A stretch of 64,000 nucleotides of DNA from Alloprevotella rava (GTDB lineage Bacteria > Bacteroidota > Bacteroidia > Bacteroidales > Bacteroidaceae): NCBI RefSeq assembly GCF_014195585.1, contig NZ_JACICA010000006.1, positions 85,815 to 149,814 of the forward strand, in the 5' to 3' direction. Every line of letters begins with the position of its first letter. Positions within the stretch are counted from its first letter, which is position 1. The translations under genes were made by a program, and so were the position numbers. The notes under the pieces are model-generated. The model was not told the DNA's origin. It did no database searches and was given only the letters and a program-made list of their open reading frames with translations. Below are positions 36,318 through 44,838 of the stretch, in pieces.

Positions 36318-36368
36318 AAATTCAGATTTCTAAGTCCTTCTGTTTTAGATATCTGAATTTTCTATTTT
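36318..36368 (+). terminator. Possible terminator after wecC
   Basis: AAATTCAGAT (36318-36327) pairs perfectly with ATCTGAATTT (36351-36360), with CTAA...TTAG able to pair inside the loop, followed by TCTATTTT. It is AT-rich, so moderate in strength. The gap 36301-36424 shows no promoter. Confidence 0.5.
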
Positions 36369-36424
36369 AATTGTATTTCCCCTAATGAAAATACACTTTT
36401 AGAAAAGGAAAAGGATATTTTATA

Positions 36425-37561
36425 ATGACATCTATGAAAGCTTTCATCATTTATAAACATTTATTAGACTTAGATGGTAACAATTTCGTAATAGGAGGAA
36501 TTGAAACCTATTTAGAAAATTTAGCTCGGGTGATTATTAAATTAGGAATCTTTCCCATAATAGTTCAATGCGCTAATAAAAATTTCTCAAAAAAGGTTGA
36601 AGGAATCCAATTTTATGGATTCAAGCATTCTGTCAACAACGATTTCCATAAATTTCTGTATAAAAAAATAAAGAACAAAATAAAGGAAGAAGATATACTG
36701 ATCTGGGGAACAGATACTTTCTCTATTAAGACAGATCATAAAAGATCTATTTCTATACAGCATGGGATAGATTTTGATTATTACCCGTTAGAAGATAAAT
36801 TCAGATATAAAGCCTATAAATTGGGTCTAGGCCATTTCTTTAAATTCTTACAACGACGAAGAGCTCGTAAAGTTTTTACAAAAGCAAAGTATCACGTTTG
36901 TGTTGATTACAATTTTTGGAATTGGTACAGAACTTTTTGTCTTCCTGATGAAGAAGACAAAATTTTTGTTATACCTAACTTTTCTCATTTACACGACAAA
37001 AGACTTTTCCCAAAGCCTACAGACAAGCCAATAGAAGTCTTATTTGCTAGAAGATTTGTTAGAAGAAGAGGAATAGAAATTTTCATGAACGTGGTGCAGC
37101 ATTTCAAAAATACTGATTCACTACACTTCACTTTTGCAGGTGATGGCCCATACTTAGATCAAGTAGAAAAAATAGCAAAAAACAATAAAAATGTAAAAAT
37201 AACCAAATATAAACAAGCAGAATCATTAGCTTTCCATAGCTGTTTTGATATCGCCATCATTCCTACTATAGGATCTGAAGGTACATCTTTCTCCTTGTTA
37301 GAGGCTATGTCGACAGGAAATGTTTGCATCTGTACCTGTGTTGGCGGTATGACAAATATCATACTTGATAATTTTAATGGATATTTTGTTCGCCCTAATT
37401 CATCTAAAGATATAATTGATAAAATTTCTTTTTTAACAAAGAATCCAGAAAAAATTGAATACTTATCTCAAAATGCACAAAAGACTATTGAATCTTCTTT
37501 TTCATTTGATATTTGGGAACAACGCTGGATTAACATATTAAAAGAAATTACAGAACAATGA
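36425..37561 (+). CDS. Glycosyltransferase family 4
   Basis: A 378-residue GT-B enzyme with IGGIETYLENLARVI near residue 23, VLFARRFVRRRGIEIFM opening the C-terminal domain, and TIGSEGTSFSLLEAMSTGNV carrying the donor motif. ATG 36434 (MKAF...) is an alternative start. Very AT-rich compared with the first locus, suggesting separate acquisition. It overlaps the next gene by 4 bases (ATGA). Confidence 0.86.
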   Translation: MTSMKAFIIYKHLLDLDGNNFVIGGIETYLENLARVIIKLGIFPIIVQCANKNFSKKVEGIQFYGFKHSVNNDFHKFLYKKIKNKIKEEDILIWGTDTFSIKTDHKRSISIQHGIDFDYYPLEDKFRYKAYKLGLGHFFKFLQRRRARKVFTKAKYHVCVDYNFWNWYRTFCLPDEEDKIFVIPNFSHLHDKRLFPKPTDKPIEVLFARRFVRRRGIEIFMNVVQHFKNTDSLHFTFAGDGPYLDQVEKIAKNNKNVKITKYKQAESLAFHSCFDIAIIPTIGSEGTSFSLLEAMSTGNVCICTCVGGMTNIILDNFNGYFVRPNSSKDIIDKISFLTKNPEKIEYLSQNAQKTIESSFSFDIWEQRWINILKEITEQ

Positions 37562-38634
37562 TCTTCTATATTCTGATTCTTTCTGTTCTTCTTTTATTAA
37601 AGAATAAATACATACTCCCTATATTCGTTATACTTGTTGGTGGAGTTTGCGCTATCAGATATAACGTTGGATACGATTATTCAAACTATCTAACTATAAT
37701 TTTAGGACACAACACTTACGATGCAGAATTTGACAGATTTGAGCCGCTAAGCAGATTTCTTATTTTATCATCAAGAAAACTACATTTTTCACAATTATTC
37801 TTTATCATCACATCACTCGTAATAATTGGTTCTACCGCTTTCTTCATAAAAAGAGAATCGATGAACAAAAAAATATCCATATTGATCTTTATGAGTCTCC
37901 CTTTATTTTTTTGGGCCTCATTATCAATTATCCGACAAATGTGTGCCGTATCCTTAGGTACAATCTATTTTATATACTTATTTCAAAATAAATATATCAA
38001 AGCCTCTATCCCTTTAATACTAGCCATATTATTTCATTCCTCAGCATGGATTCTTTTACTTGCAATCATCATAAAACGAATTCATCTAAATAATAAAAAG
38101 ATCGTATTCTTTTATATTTTATCTTTTTTCCTATACATTTTAATTCCTTTATTCTTGAGAATAAATACTGGAGTTTCATTCATCGAAAGAGCTCATTTTT
38201 TTATGATGAGTACCGAAGAATTAAAAGGATATAAAGGATTGTTTTACCTAGTAAATTTCATTTTTATTTTTCTCTTGTTTATATTAAAGAAACACTTAAA
38301 TAATGAAGATGAAAACAAAGAGAAATTAGCATACTATTTTAAACTATTCGTAACTGGTACGATTATTTATAATATTTTTAGTCCCTTTGCTACACTCGGT
38401 GGTAGACTTTCAACCTTTTATCTGATAACACTCATTATTATCCTTCCTAATATTATTGAAATCTCCAATAATAAGATAGTTAAATACTTAACTTACATAT
38501 TCTCCTGTATTATATTTGTATACACAATCTGGTTAGCATCATCGTCATATCAAAAAGGATTAACTATAAAGGATCCTTATTGCCCATATCGCACATTTTT
38601 ATCAAATCAAAAGGAATATTATAATGCCTGGTAA
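37558..38634 (+). CDS. EpsG-type polysaccharide polymerase (second)
   Basis: A 358-residue membrane protein with roughly 10 hydrophobic segments. The early GVCAIRYNVGYDYSNYLTII loop and WASLSIIRQMCAVSLGTIYF match the EpsG pattern (aspartate-rich loop after the first segments, then an arginine-containing helix). The likely role is repeat-unit polymerisation for the second polysaccharide. It is coupled by 4-base overlap upstream and 11-base overlap downstream, and is AT-rich. Confidence 0.8.
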   Translation: MIFYILILSVLLLLKNKYILPIFVILVGGVCAIRYNVGYDYSNYLTIILGHNTYDAEFDRFEPLSRFLILSSRKLHFSQLFFIITSLVIIGSTAFFIKRESMNKKISILIFMSLPLFFWASLSIIRQMCAVSLGTIYFIYLFQNKYIKASIPLILAILFHSSAWILLLAIIIKRIHLNNKKIVFFYILSFFLYILIPLFLRINTGVSFIERAHFFMMSTEELKGYKGLFYLVNFIFIFLLFILKKHLNNEDENKEKLAYYFKLFVTGTIIYNIFSPFATLGGRLSTFYLITLIIILPNIIEISNNKIVKYLTYIFSCIIFVYTIWLASSSYQKGLTIKDPYCPYRTFLSNQKEYYNAW

Positions 38635-39439
38635 AAAAATTGAAATATCAGTAATTATACCTACTTATAAACCTAAAGATTATATTTTTACTTGCCTAGA
38701 ATCACTTTCTAGACAAACATTGTCCTCAAAAAAAATTGAAATAATTATAGTTCTAAATGGCTGCAATGAGCCTTTTTATACTAAAATCAATAATTTTATA
38801 GAGGCACATAAAGATTCTAATTTTATCTTATTACATACAGAAACACCAGGTGTTTCAAATGCAAGAAATATTGCACTAAAACGTGCCAAAGGGCGTTTCA
38901 TCACTTTTATTGATGATGACGACTATATTTCAGACTGTTACTTACAAGAACTATTAGAAATCAGTGATAATGAAACTATAGGGTTATGTCGTCCTATTGC
39001 CTTTTATGATGGTGAAAACAAGGAACTTTCATATCGTATAACAAAAGTCTTTGACAAATATGCAGATGGAAAGAAACATAATTTTCAAATCGCAAGAAAA
39101 TTTTTTTCTGGGCCATGTATGAAACTCATCGCAAAAGATATCATCCAAGATAGGCAATTTAATACAACGTTCAAAAATGGAGAAGATAGCCTTTTCATGT
39201 TTGAAATTTCAGATAAATTTAGATTCATAAAATTTTCTTCCCCTAATGCTATATACTACAGACGTTATAGAACCAATAGTGCATCAACCAAAAAACGTTC
39301 TTATAAAAAACGTATCTTTAATGCTTCCAGACTCATTCTTGCAGAATCTAAACTTTACTTCACTTCGTTTAAAACTTATAGTACTAAGTTTTATTTCACC
39401 AGAATTTTAGGTGCAATAAAAGCCATTTTTTTAGGATAA
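38624..39439 (+). CDS. Glycosyltransferase family 2
   Basis: A 271-residue GT-A enzyme: ISVIIPTYKPKDYIFTCLES at the N-terminus, GVSNARNIALKRAKGRFITF, and the metal-binding IDDDDYIS near residue 98. It overlaps the polymerase gene by 11 bases and is followed 6 bases later by another glycosyltransferase, so it belongs to the second polysaccharide operon. Confidence 0.87.
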   Translation: MPGKKIEISVIIPTYKPKDYIFTCLESLSRQTLSSKKIEIIIVLNGCNEPFYTKINNFIEAHKDSNFILLHTETPGVSNARNIALKRAKGRFITFIDDDDYISDCYLQELLEISDNETIGLCRPIAFYDGENKELSYRITKVFDKYADGKKHNFQIARKFFSGPCMKLIAKDIIQDRQFNTTFKNGEDSLFMFEISDKFRFIKFSSPNAIYYRRYRTNSASTKKRSYKKRIFNASRLILAESKLYFTSFKTYSTKFYFTRILGAIKAIFLG

Positions 39440-39445
39440 ACAACT

Positions 39446-40660
39446 ATGAGAATACTCTTTCTTACTGATAACTTTCCTCCAGAAGTCAATGCCCCTGCCA
39501 CTCGTACTTTTGAGCATTGCCAAGAATGGGTTAAAGCAGGCGCTGAGGTAACTATAATCACAGGAGAACCTAATTTTCCACAAGGAAAAGTTTACGCTGG
39601 TTACAAGAATCAATTCTATAAAAAAGAAACTATCAATGGAATAAAAGTAATTCGAGTGTGGACTTATATAGTTCCAAATAAAGGAATACTTAAGCGCACA
39701 CTTGATTTTATCAGTTTCTCCATTACTTCTTTCTTTGCAGGGCTTTTTCAGAAGGCAGATATAATAATTGCCACGTCTCCTCAATTTTTCACAGCATTAA
39801 GTGCTCGAACTTTACACTTTTGGAAACACACTCCTTGGATCATGGAGGTACGAGATTTATGGCCCGAAAGCATTAAGACTGTTGGTGCCATAAAACAAGG
39901 GAAAATTATTCGCTATTGGGAATGGCAAGAAGAAAGATGCTACAACTCAGCTAAGAAAATTGTAGTAGTCACAGATACTTTCAAAAAGAAACTAATTGAA
40001 AGAGGATTTCCAGAAAACAAAATTGAAGTAATCAAAAACGGTGTCAATCTTGATCTTTTCAAGCCAATCAGAAAAGATCAAGAATTGTTAGACAAACTTG
40101 GACTAAGAGACAAAAAGATTATCGGATATATCGGAACACATGGTATGGCACATAAACTTGATTTCATCCTTAGATGTGCCAAAAACATGGAAAACCAAAC
40201 CGAATTCCACTTTCTTTTTTTAGGCGATGGTGGTAACAAAGAAGAACTACTGAAACTCAAAGAGGAACTGAAATGCACAAATGTAACAATGCTACCTTCG
40301 GTATCCAAAAAAGATGTTAAACATTATATCTCTATTCTTGATATCTGTTTGATAAATCTTCGCAAAGACCCACTCTTCACTACCGTTATCCCATCTAAGA
40401 TTTTTGAAAATGCCGCAATGGCTATCCCCATCCTGATGGGAGTGGAAGGCGAAGCACAAGAAATCGTTGAATCCTATGGAGCTGGCCTCTGCTTTGAACC
40501 AGAAAACGAAGATGATTTTAAAAAAAAATTATCCCAATTAATAGTTCCGAACACTTATAAACAATGCCAAGCAGGCTGTCTTAAACTTGCAGCTGACTTC
40601 AATCGAAAAAAATTAGCACGCCGTATGCTAAAAATTATTGAGAATACAGTGGAGAAATAG
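39446..40660 (+). CDS. WbuB-like glycosyltransferase family 4
   Basis: A 404-residue GT-B enzyme with MRILFLTDNFPPEVNAPATRT at the start, GEPNFPQGKVYAGYKN, WIMEVRDLWPESIKTVGAIK and IPSKIFENAAMAIPILMGV, the set of blocks seen in WbuB-type transferases that act on amino sugars in O-antigen loci. It lies near wecB/wecC, as such genes often do. The acceptor and donor are not known. Confidence 0.87.
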   Translation: MRILFLTDNFPPEVNAPATRTFEHCQEWVKAGAEVTIITGEPNFPQGKVYAGYKNQFYKKETINGIKVIRVWTYIVPNKGILKRTLDFISFSITSFFAGLFQKADIIIATSPQFFTALSARTLHFWKHTPWIMEVRDLWPESIKTVGAIKQGKIIRYWEWQEERCYNSAKKIVVVTDTFKKKLIERGFPENKIEVIKNGVNLDLFKPIRKDQELLDKLGLRDKKIIGYIGTHGMAHKLDFILRCAKNMENQTEFHFLFLGDGGNKEELLKLKEELKCTNVTMLPSVSKKDVKHYISILDICLINLRKDPLFTTVIPSKIFENAAMAIPILMGVEGEAQEIVESYGAGLCFEPENEDDFKKKLSQLIVPNTYKQCQAGCLKLAADFNRKKLARRMLKIIENTVEK

Positions 40661-40743
40661 AAAGAACTAAGCTGATTCTTTTATTATATTAGCAACATAT
40701 ACAATTTTCTCAAATCGTCTGTAGTTTTAATCTCCTCATAAAA

Positions 40744-41676
40744 ATGGTAAAGCGTGATAACACAATAGACATTACAAAAGCTATAGGCATTCTACTAATG
40801 CTTATAGGCCATTGCGTTAGTCTCGGTTATCTTGGCAGATTCATTTTCAGTTTTCATATGCCACTGTTCTTTATTTTATCGGGATTCTTCTACAAAAAGG
40901 AGCACCTCGAAAACATCATAAAAAAGAGCTATAGAAAACTGATAACACCTTTCCTTATAACATCGCTAATATGTGTTATATTAGTCTCTTTTATAAACTA
41001 TAGACACGCTTTTGAGGGACTAATTGGTACATTTACGTTTTGTGGAGGCTTTCCTAATGAAATAATACACCTTGATTCTCGTATTGGACCTATTTGGTTT
41101 CTTGTAGCCCTATTTTGGTGTAAAATATTTTGGTATTTCATCCAAAAGTCAAGTCATAAATTTATAATTTGCCTTATACTATCAACTATCTCATTTATTA
41201 TAGGCAAATACTTTATCAGCCTTCCTTTCGGGATTTTACAAGGCGCATGCGCCTTGATTTTCTATGCGATAGGATATTATTGGAAACTTTTAAATATACA
41301 TCTCAGCAAGATACAATACTCTTTTGGTATAATCGTATGGATATTATGCATCATATTTGCGAGATTCGATTTTGTAGCATATGATTGTACCTTATATCCT
41401 ATATCAATGTTTGCAGCATTTATAGGTACTTATTCGATGTATCTCATTGCCTCAAAGACCCCTAAAAATCTTAAACCGATAATGATTTGGTTAGGACAGA
41501 ATACTATGCTAATTTTATGCTACCATACAATAATCTTTTTACTGTTAAGAGAAGTCCAAGTCCATCCATTAGTTGGTATATTTACTAAATTCTTTTTGAG
41601 CATTCTACTTCCTTATTTACATATCTTAATTAAAGATTTTATTACAAAAAAAATAACTAACACAACTGCTTCATGA
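40744..41676 (+). CDS. Acyltransferase family 3 membrane protein
   Basis: A 310-residue protein with about 10 hydrophobic segments and the conserved opening RDNTIDITKAIGILLMLIGHC then FSFHMPLFFILSGFFYKK, as in acyltransferase-3 O-acetyltransferases. It would acetylate the second polysaccharide. The 83 bases upstream show no consensus promoter. It overlaps the next gene by 4 bases. Confidence 0.85.
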   Translation: MVKRDNTIDITKAIGILLMLIGHCVSLGYLGRFIFSFHMPLFFILSGFFYKKEHLENIIKKSYRKLITPFLITSLICVILVSFINYRHAFEGLIGTFTFCGGFPNEIIHLDSRIGPIWFLVALFWCKIFWYFIQKSSHKFIICLILSTISFIIGKYFISLPFGILQGACALIFYAIGYYWKLLNIHLSKIQYSFGIIVWILCIIFARFDFVAYDCTLYPISMFAAFIGTYSMYLIASKTPKNLKPIMIWLGQNTMLILCYHTIIFLLLREVQVHPLVGIFTKFFLSILLPYLHILIKDFITKKITNTTAS

Positions 41677-42752
41677 ACCCTTTCTTCAAACTGCTGCAAG
41701 TGTCGTTGGGACACGAGGTGGCTTTCAAAAATCAAATCAGTCCGGACGAGTGGAAAAGAATTTACGACACGGCCAAACTCCATGCTGTCGCGGGATTGCT
41801 CTATGTGGGTGTTCAGCGGTTGCCCAAGGAGTTGCAACCACCTACGGAACTGATGATGGAATGGTTTGTATTGGCGAAGAAAATAGAACAGAAAAACCGA
41901 CTTCTCAACTTGCGCGCTGCAGAACTGACCGAGAAGTTTCGGCAGGACGGCTTTCGCTCTTGCATCTTGAAGGGACAAGGCGTGGCTTTACTCTATCCAA
42001 ATCCCTACTGTCGCCAATCTGGCGATATCGACATTTGGGTGGAAGGCGGACGGAAGAAGGTGTACCGCTATTTGCAAGGACAAAAGGACGAACCGCTGGA
42101 GATAGAATTTCACCATGCCCAATATCCTATTTTCGATGATGCAGAGGTGGAGGTACACGTCATTCCGGCCAATCCGCAATGGCCTTACTCGTTCTGGCAA
42201 GTCAATCGCTTCACAAAATCTTTGGAAGAAGAGCAATTCTCCCACCGCACCAAATTGCCTGACGGTGTGGGAGAAATTGGCGTTCCAACGGCTGCGTTCG
42301 ACCGCATCTACTCGCTGGCGCATATCTACAAGCACTTCTTCAGCGAGGGCATCGGCTTACGACAAATTGTGGACTATTACTACATCCTGCGCCAGGGCTT
42401 CACGGAAGAGGAAAGACAAGAAACGGTGAAATGGCTCAAGCGCATTCGTATGTACAAGTTTGCCCGCGCTATGATGTTCGTACAGCACCGCGTTCTCGGA
42501 TTGGAAGAGCAGTATTTACTCTGCGAGCCAGACACCAAAGAAGGCAACTTCCTAATGAAAACCATTATGCAGGGTGGCAACTTCTCCCGTGGCGGGCGGG
42601 GCAAAAAGGCGGGCGAAACGAAATGGGGGCATCTCTTCCGCACGATGAATGATAACAAACATCTGCTGTTCCATTATCCGCGCGGCGTCATCGGTTATCC
42701 CATCTACAGTCTCTTTCATTTCATTTGGCGCGTTAGTCACGGCTACAAATAA
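41673..42752 (+). CDS. NTP_transf_5-type nucleotidyltransferase-like protein
   Basis: A 359-residue protein with SCILKGQGVALLYPNPYCRQ followed by SGDIDIWVEGG near residue 115, the acidic GDxD motif of a nucleotidyltransferase fold as in the NTP_transf_5 family. These proteins are common in capsule loci; their reaction is not established. It is related in layout to the gene at 46758. GC content rises sharply compared with the preceding genes. Overlaps the acyltransferase by 4 bases and is the last gene before a terminator. Confidence 0.8.
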   Translation: MNPFFKLLQVSLGHEVAFKNQISPDEWKRIYDTAKLHAVAGLLYVGVQRLPKELQPPTELMMEWFVLAKKIEQKNRLLNLRAAELTEKFRQDGFRSCILKGQGVALLYPNPYCRQSGDIDIWVEGGRKKVYRYLQGQKDEPLEIEFHHAQYPIFDDAEVEVHVIPANPQWPYSFWQVNRFTKSLEEEQFSHRTKLPDGVGEIGVPTAAFDRIYSLAHIYKHFFSEGIGLRQIVDYYYILRQGFTEEERQETVKWLKRIRMYKFARAMMFVQHRVLGLEEQYLLCEPDTKEGNFLMKTIMQGGNFSRGGRGKKAGETKWGHLFRTMNDNKHLLFHYPRGVIGYPIYSLFHFIWRVSHGYK

Positions 42753-42779
42753 AGCCCTCCCAACATCGCCCATCAGCAC

Positions 42780-42818
42780 ATCGGCACACATCTCCCAAAA
42801 GATGTGTGCCGATTCTTT
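42780..42818 (+). terminator. Intrinsic terminator of the second polysaccharide operon
   Basis: A 13-bp perfect inverted repeat (42780-42792 / 42801-42813, ATCGGCACACATC) with an 8-nt loop, followed by TCTTTTTG. The rest of the gap 42753-43150 holds only a small hairpin TTCGCC/GGCGAA at 43064-43079 before AAAAAA; no gene was seen there. Confidence 0.87.
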
Positions 42819-43150
42819 TTGTCTCTCGCTACCTGTATCCTTCTTCCCGCACCAGCGCAGCAATGCAGGCCTATTTTTCCTATACATGAGCAACATGATG
42901 TCAATAATACCGACAAATGACATATCCGTATTGCATCGCGCGCGATATTTGCTAAATAATTATAAAAGGCAGTCAAAAAACTTGCGTATTTTACGAAAAC
43001 GCCCCACTTTTGCATCGTGAACGATATAAAGCGCGTTAACAAACAGGATAATGGTGATCACCGTTCGCCCAAAGGCGAATAGAAAAAAGAGAAGCTCGCC
43101 AGCAAATCAAAACGATAGAACTACACAGGAACTTAATAAAAAAAATCAGC

Positions 43151-43627
43151 ATGGCAAGCATCTACGATTTTACAGCACAGACAAGCAACGGGAAAGAACT
43201 ATCATTCGCAGAACTGAAAGGGAAAGTCCTGCTCATTGTTAACACGGCCAGCAAATGCGGCTTTACGCCTCAGTTTGCTGGTTTGGAAAAACTATACCAG
43301 AAGTATCGGGATCGCGGACTCGTGGTGATTGGCTTCCCATCGGGCGACTTTGCCAATCAAGAACTCGCCGACGGTTCACAAGCAGAAGAGTTCTGCCGAC
43401 TGAACTATGGGGTATCTTTTCCAATCATGAAGAAGGTACACGTCAACGGCAGCGAGGCCGACCCCATCTTCAAGTATCTCAAGAGCCACACGAAAGGGTT
43501 TCTGGGCAGTCGCATAAAATGGAACTTCACCAAGTTTCTCATCTCGCGCGACGGAAATACCATCAAGCGATACGCGCCTATCACAAACCCTAACAAACTC
43601 GCTGAGGACATCGAGAAAATGCTCTAA
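43151..43627 (+). CDS. Glutathione peroxidase family protein
   Basis: A 158-residue thiol peroxidase of the Gpx family, with the peroxidatic Cys36 in NTASKCGFTPQFAGLE and the conserved KWNFTKFLISRDG near residue 118. The usual FPCNQF motif reads FPSGDFANQEL here, so the cysteine and glutamine of the canonical motif are changed. No signal peptide, so probably cytosolic and thioredoxin-dependent. It lies 39 bases upstream of an OhrR-type regulator, which suggests peroxide-responsive control. Confidence 0.9.
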   Translation: MASIYDFTAQTSNGKELSFAELKGKVLLIVNTASKCGFTPQFAGLEKLYQKYRDRGLVVIGFPSGDFANQELADGSQAEEFCRLNYGVSFPIMKKVHVNGSEADPIFKYLKSHTKGFLGSRIKWNFTKFLISRDGNTIKRYAPITNPNKLAEDIEKML

Positions 43628-43666
43628 ACGGCCCTCACAATAATAATAACATTTGACACATCACTG

Positions 43667-44128
43667 ATGGCATACGAGCAACTCAAACTGTCCAACCAAT
43701 TGTGCTTCCGCCTCTACACGGCGAGCCGCCTCATCACGCAGAGCTATAAGCCGCTGCTCGACAAATTAGGCATCACCTATCCGCAATACCTCGTGCTGAT
43801 GGTGCTCTGGGAGAACAACAACCAGCCCGTCAACGAAATTGCACACCGCCTAAAGTTGGAAACCAACACAATCACACCTGTACTCCAACGCATGGAAAAA
43901 CAGGGCATCGTGGTACGCACACGCGGAATGGTAGACTCCCGCCAGCGCATCGTTTCCCTCACGAAAGAAGGGCGCGCTATGGAGCAAGAAGCAGCCAATT
44001 TCCCATCTGCCATTTGCCAAAACCTCACCCAGTGTGGCCTGGATGTAGAGACAGTTTTGGGAATCATCCCCGTGCTGGACGATATGATTGAGAAGATAAA
44101 TCCTAAAGAAACTCCTACCAAGGAATAA
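43667..44128 (+). CDS. ohrR: OhrR-type MarR-family peroxide sensor/repressor
   Basis: A 153-residue winged-helix regulator. The N-terminus KLSNQLCFRLYTASRLITQ with Cys13 corresponds to the reactive cysteine of OhrR; YPQYLVLMVLWENNNQPVNE and LKLETNTITPVLQRMEKQG are the DNA-binding part. OhrR represses organic-peroxide defence genes until oxidised. Placed with the Gpx gene in one transcription unit. No ohr gene is in the window. Confidence 0.85.
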   Translation: MAYEQLKLSNQLCFRLYTASRLITQSYKPLLDKLGITYPQYLVLMVLWENNNQPVNEIAHRLKLETNTITPVLQRMEKQGIVVRTRGMVDSRQRIVSLTKEGRAMEQEAANFPSAICQNLTQCGLDVETVLGIIPVLDDMIEKINPKETPTKE

Positions 44129-44327
44129 TGCCTATAAGGCAGATTTTTCAGAACTAAACCACACAGAGAACACAGAACATAGAGACGAAAAAACCTGCAT
44201 AAAGCAACCGCCCACGGCATCTATGGCCACACGGCCAGCAACTGCGGTTCGCTTACTACGCACAATACATAACTTTTTTTTACTTTAACTCAGAGCCGTC
44301 TTATTTCTGCGACGGATTATACAGACA

Positions 44328-44370
44328 ACCTCTAACAATAAGTGATCACTTGGCGTTAGAGGTTTCTTAT
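44328..44370. terminator. Possible terminator between convergent units
   Basis: AACCTCTAAC (44328-44337) pairs with GTTAGAGGTT (44356-44365), with an inner AAGTGATCACTT palindrome, then TCTTATTT. It is 200 bases past ohrR, so its use is uncertain. Confidence 0.45.
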
Positions 44371-44490
44371 TTCTGTCAACGAAAGTCCTACTTTTCCGCG
44401 CCAAAGAAGGCGAGCATCGACGAACGTTCATACAAATTCCGCGCGCGCTCCCCTTCTCGCAAAACAACAGGATAAGGATATTCGCAAATA

Positions 44491-44561
44491 CAATAAGGCT
44501 ATCCGCCAACAGCCTTATTGCGCTGGCCAACACAATAAGGAAGCCAGCTGACACAATAAGG
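44491..44561. repeat. 21-bp-phased CCTTATTG array, copy 6
   Basis: Octamers at 44491 (CAATAAGG), 44513 (CCTTATTG), 44533 (CAATAAGG) and 44554 (CAATAAGG), spaced 22, 20 and 21, with the same orientation order as copy 1. It is in the 710-base gap 44129-44838 between convergent genes. The rest of that gap shows only the hairpin at 44328 and the repeat at 44796. Confidence 0.86.
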
Positions 44562-44795
44562 AAACCGACGGGCAAACAAAGCTCCTTTTTCACCCCACGA
44601 AGCCAAAAAAACGGCAAAAAAGCCTCGTTTCCACAAAAATCCAGCAGATTTCAAATTTTCTTGAACAAAAAAACGGCTATTTCCATAAATATTTTCCAGC
44701 ATCTTCGTCCACGCGCAGATTTTCTCCTCTCCAATCTCAACGCTCTTTTATCAATTTTTCCTCACATTTATCAGTCCTCTCAACAAGAGGCAACT

Positions 44796-44832
44796 GAGCA
44801 CTCCCCCTCATGGGGAAGATGGAGGGACTCCT
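44796..44832. repeat. REP-like GAGCACTCCCCCTCATGGGG unit
   Basis: The sequence starting GAGCACTCCCCCTCATGGGG, then AGATGGAGGG, recurs at 54972-55009. Both copies lie roughly 220-235 bases downstream of a CCTTATTG array (44561 and 54756). It is a CCCC/GGGG palindrome of the REP type, different from the units at 24771 and 25437. Confidence 0.75.
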
Positions 44833-44838
44833 ATCTCC

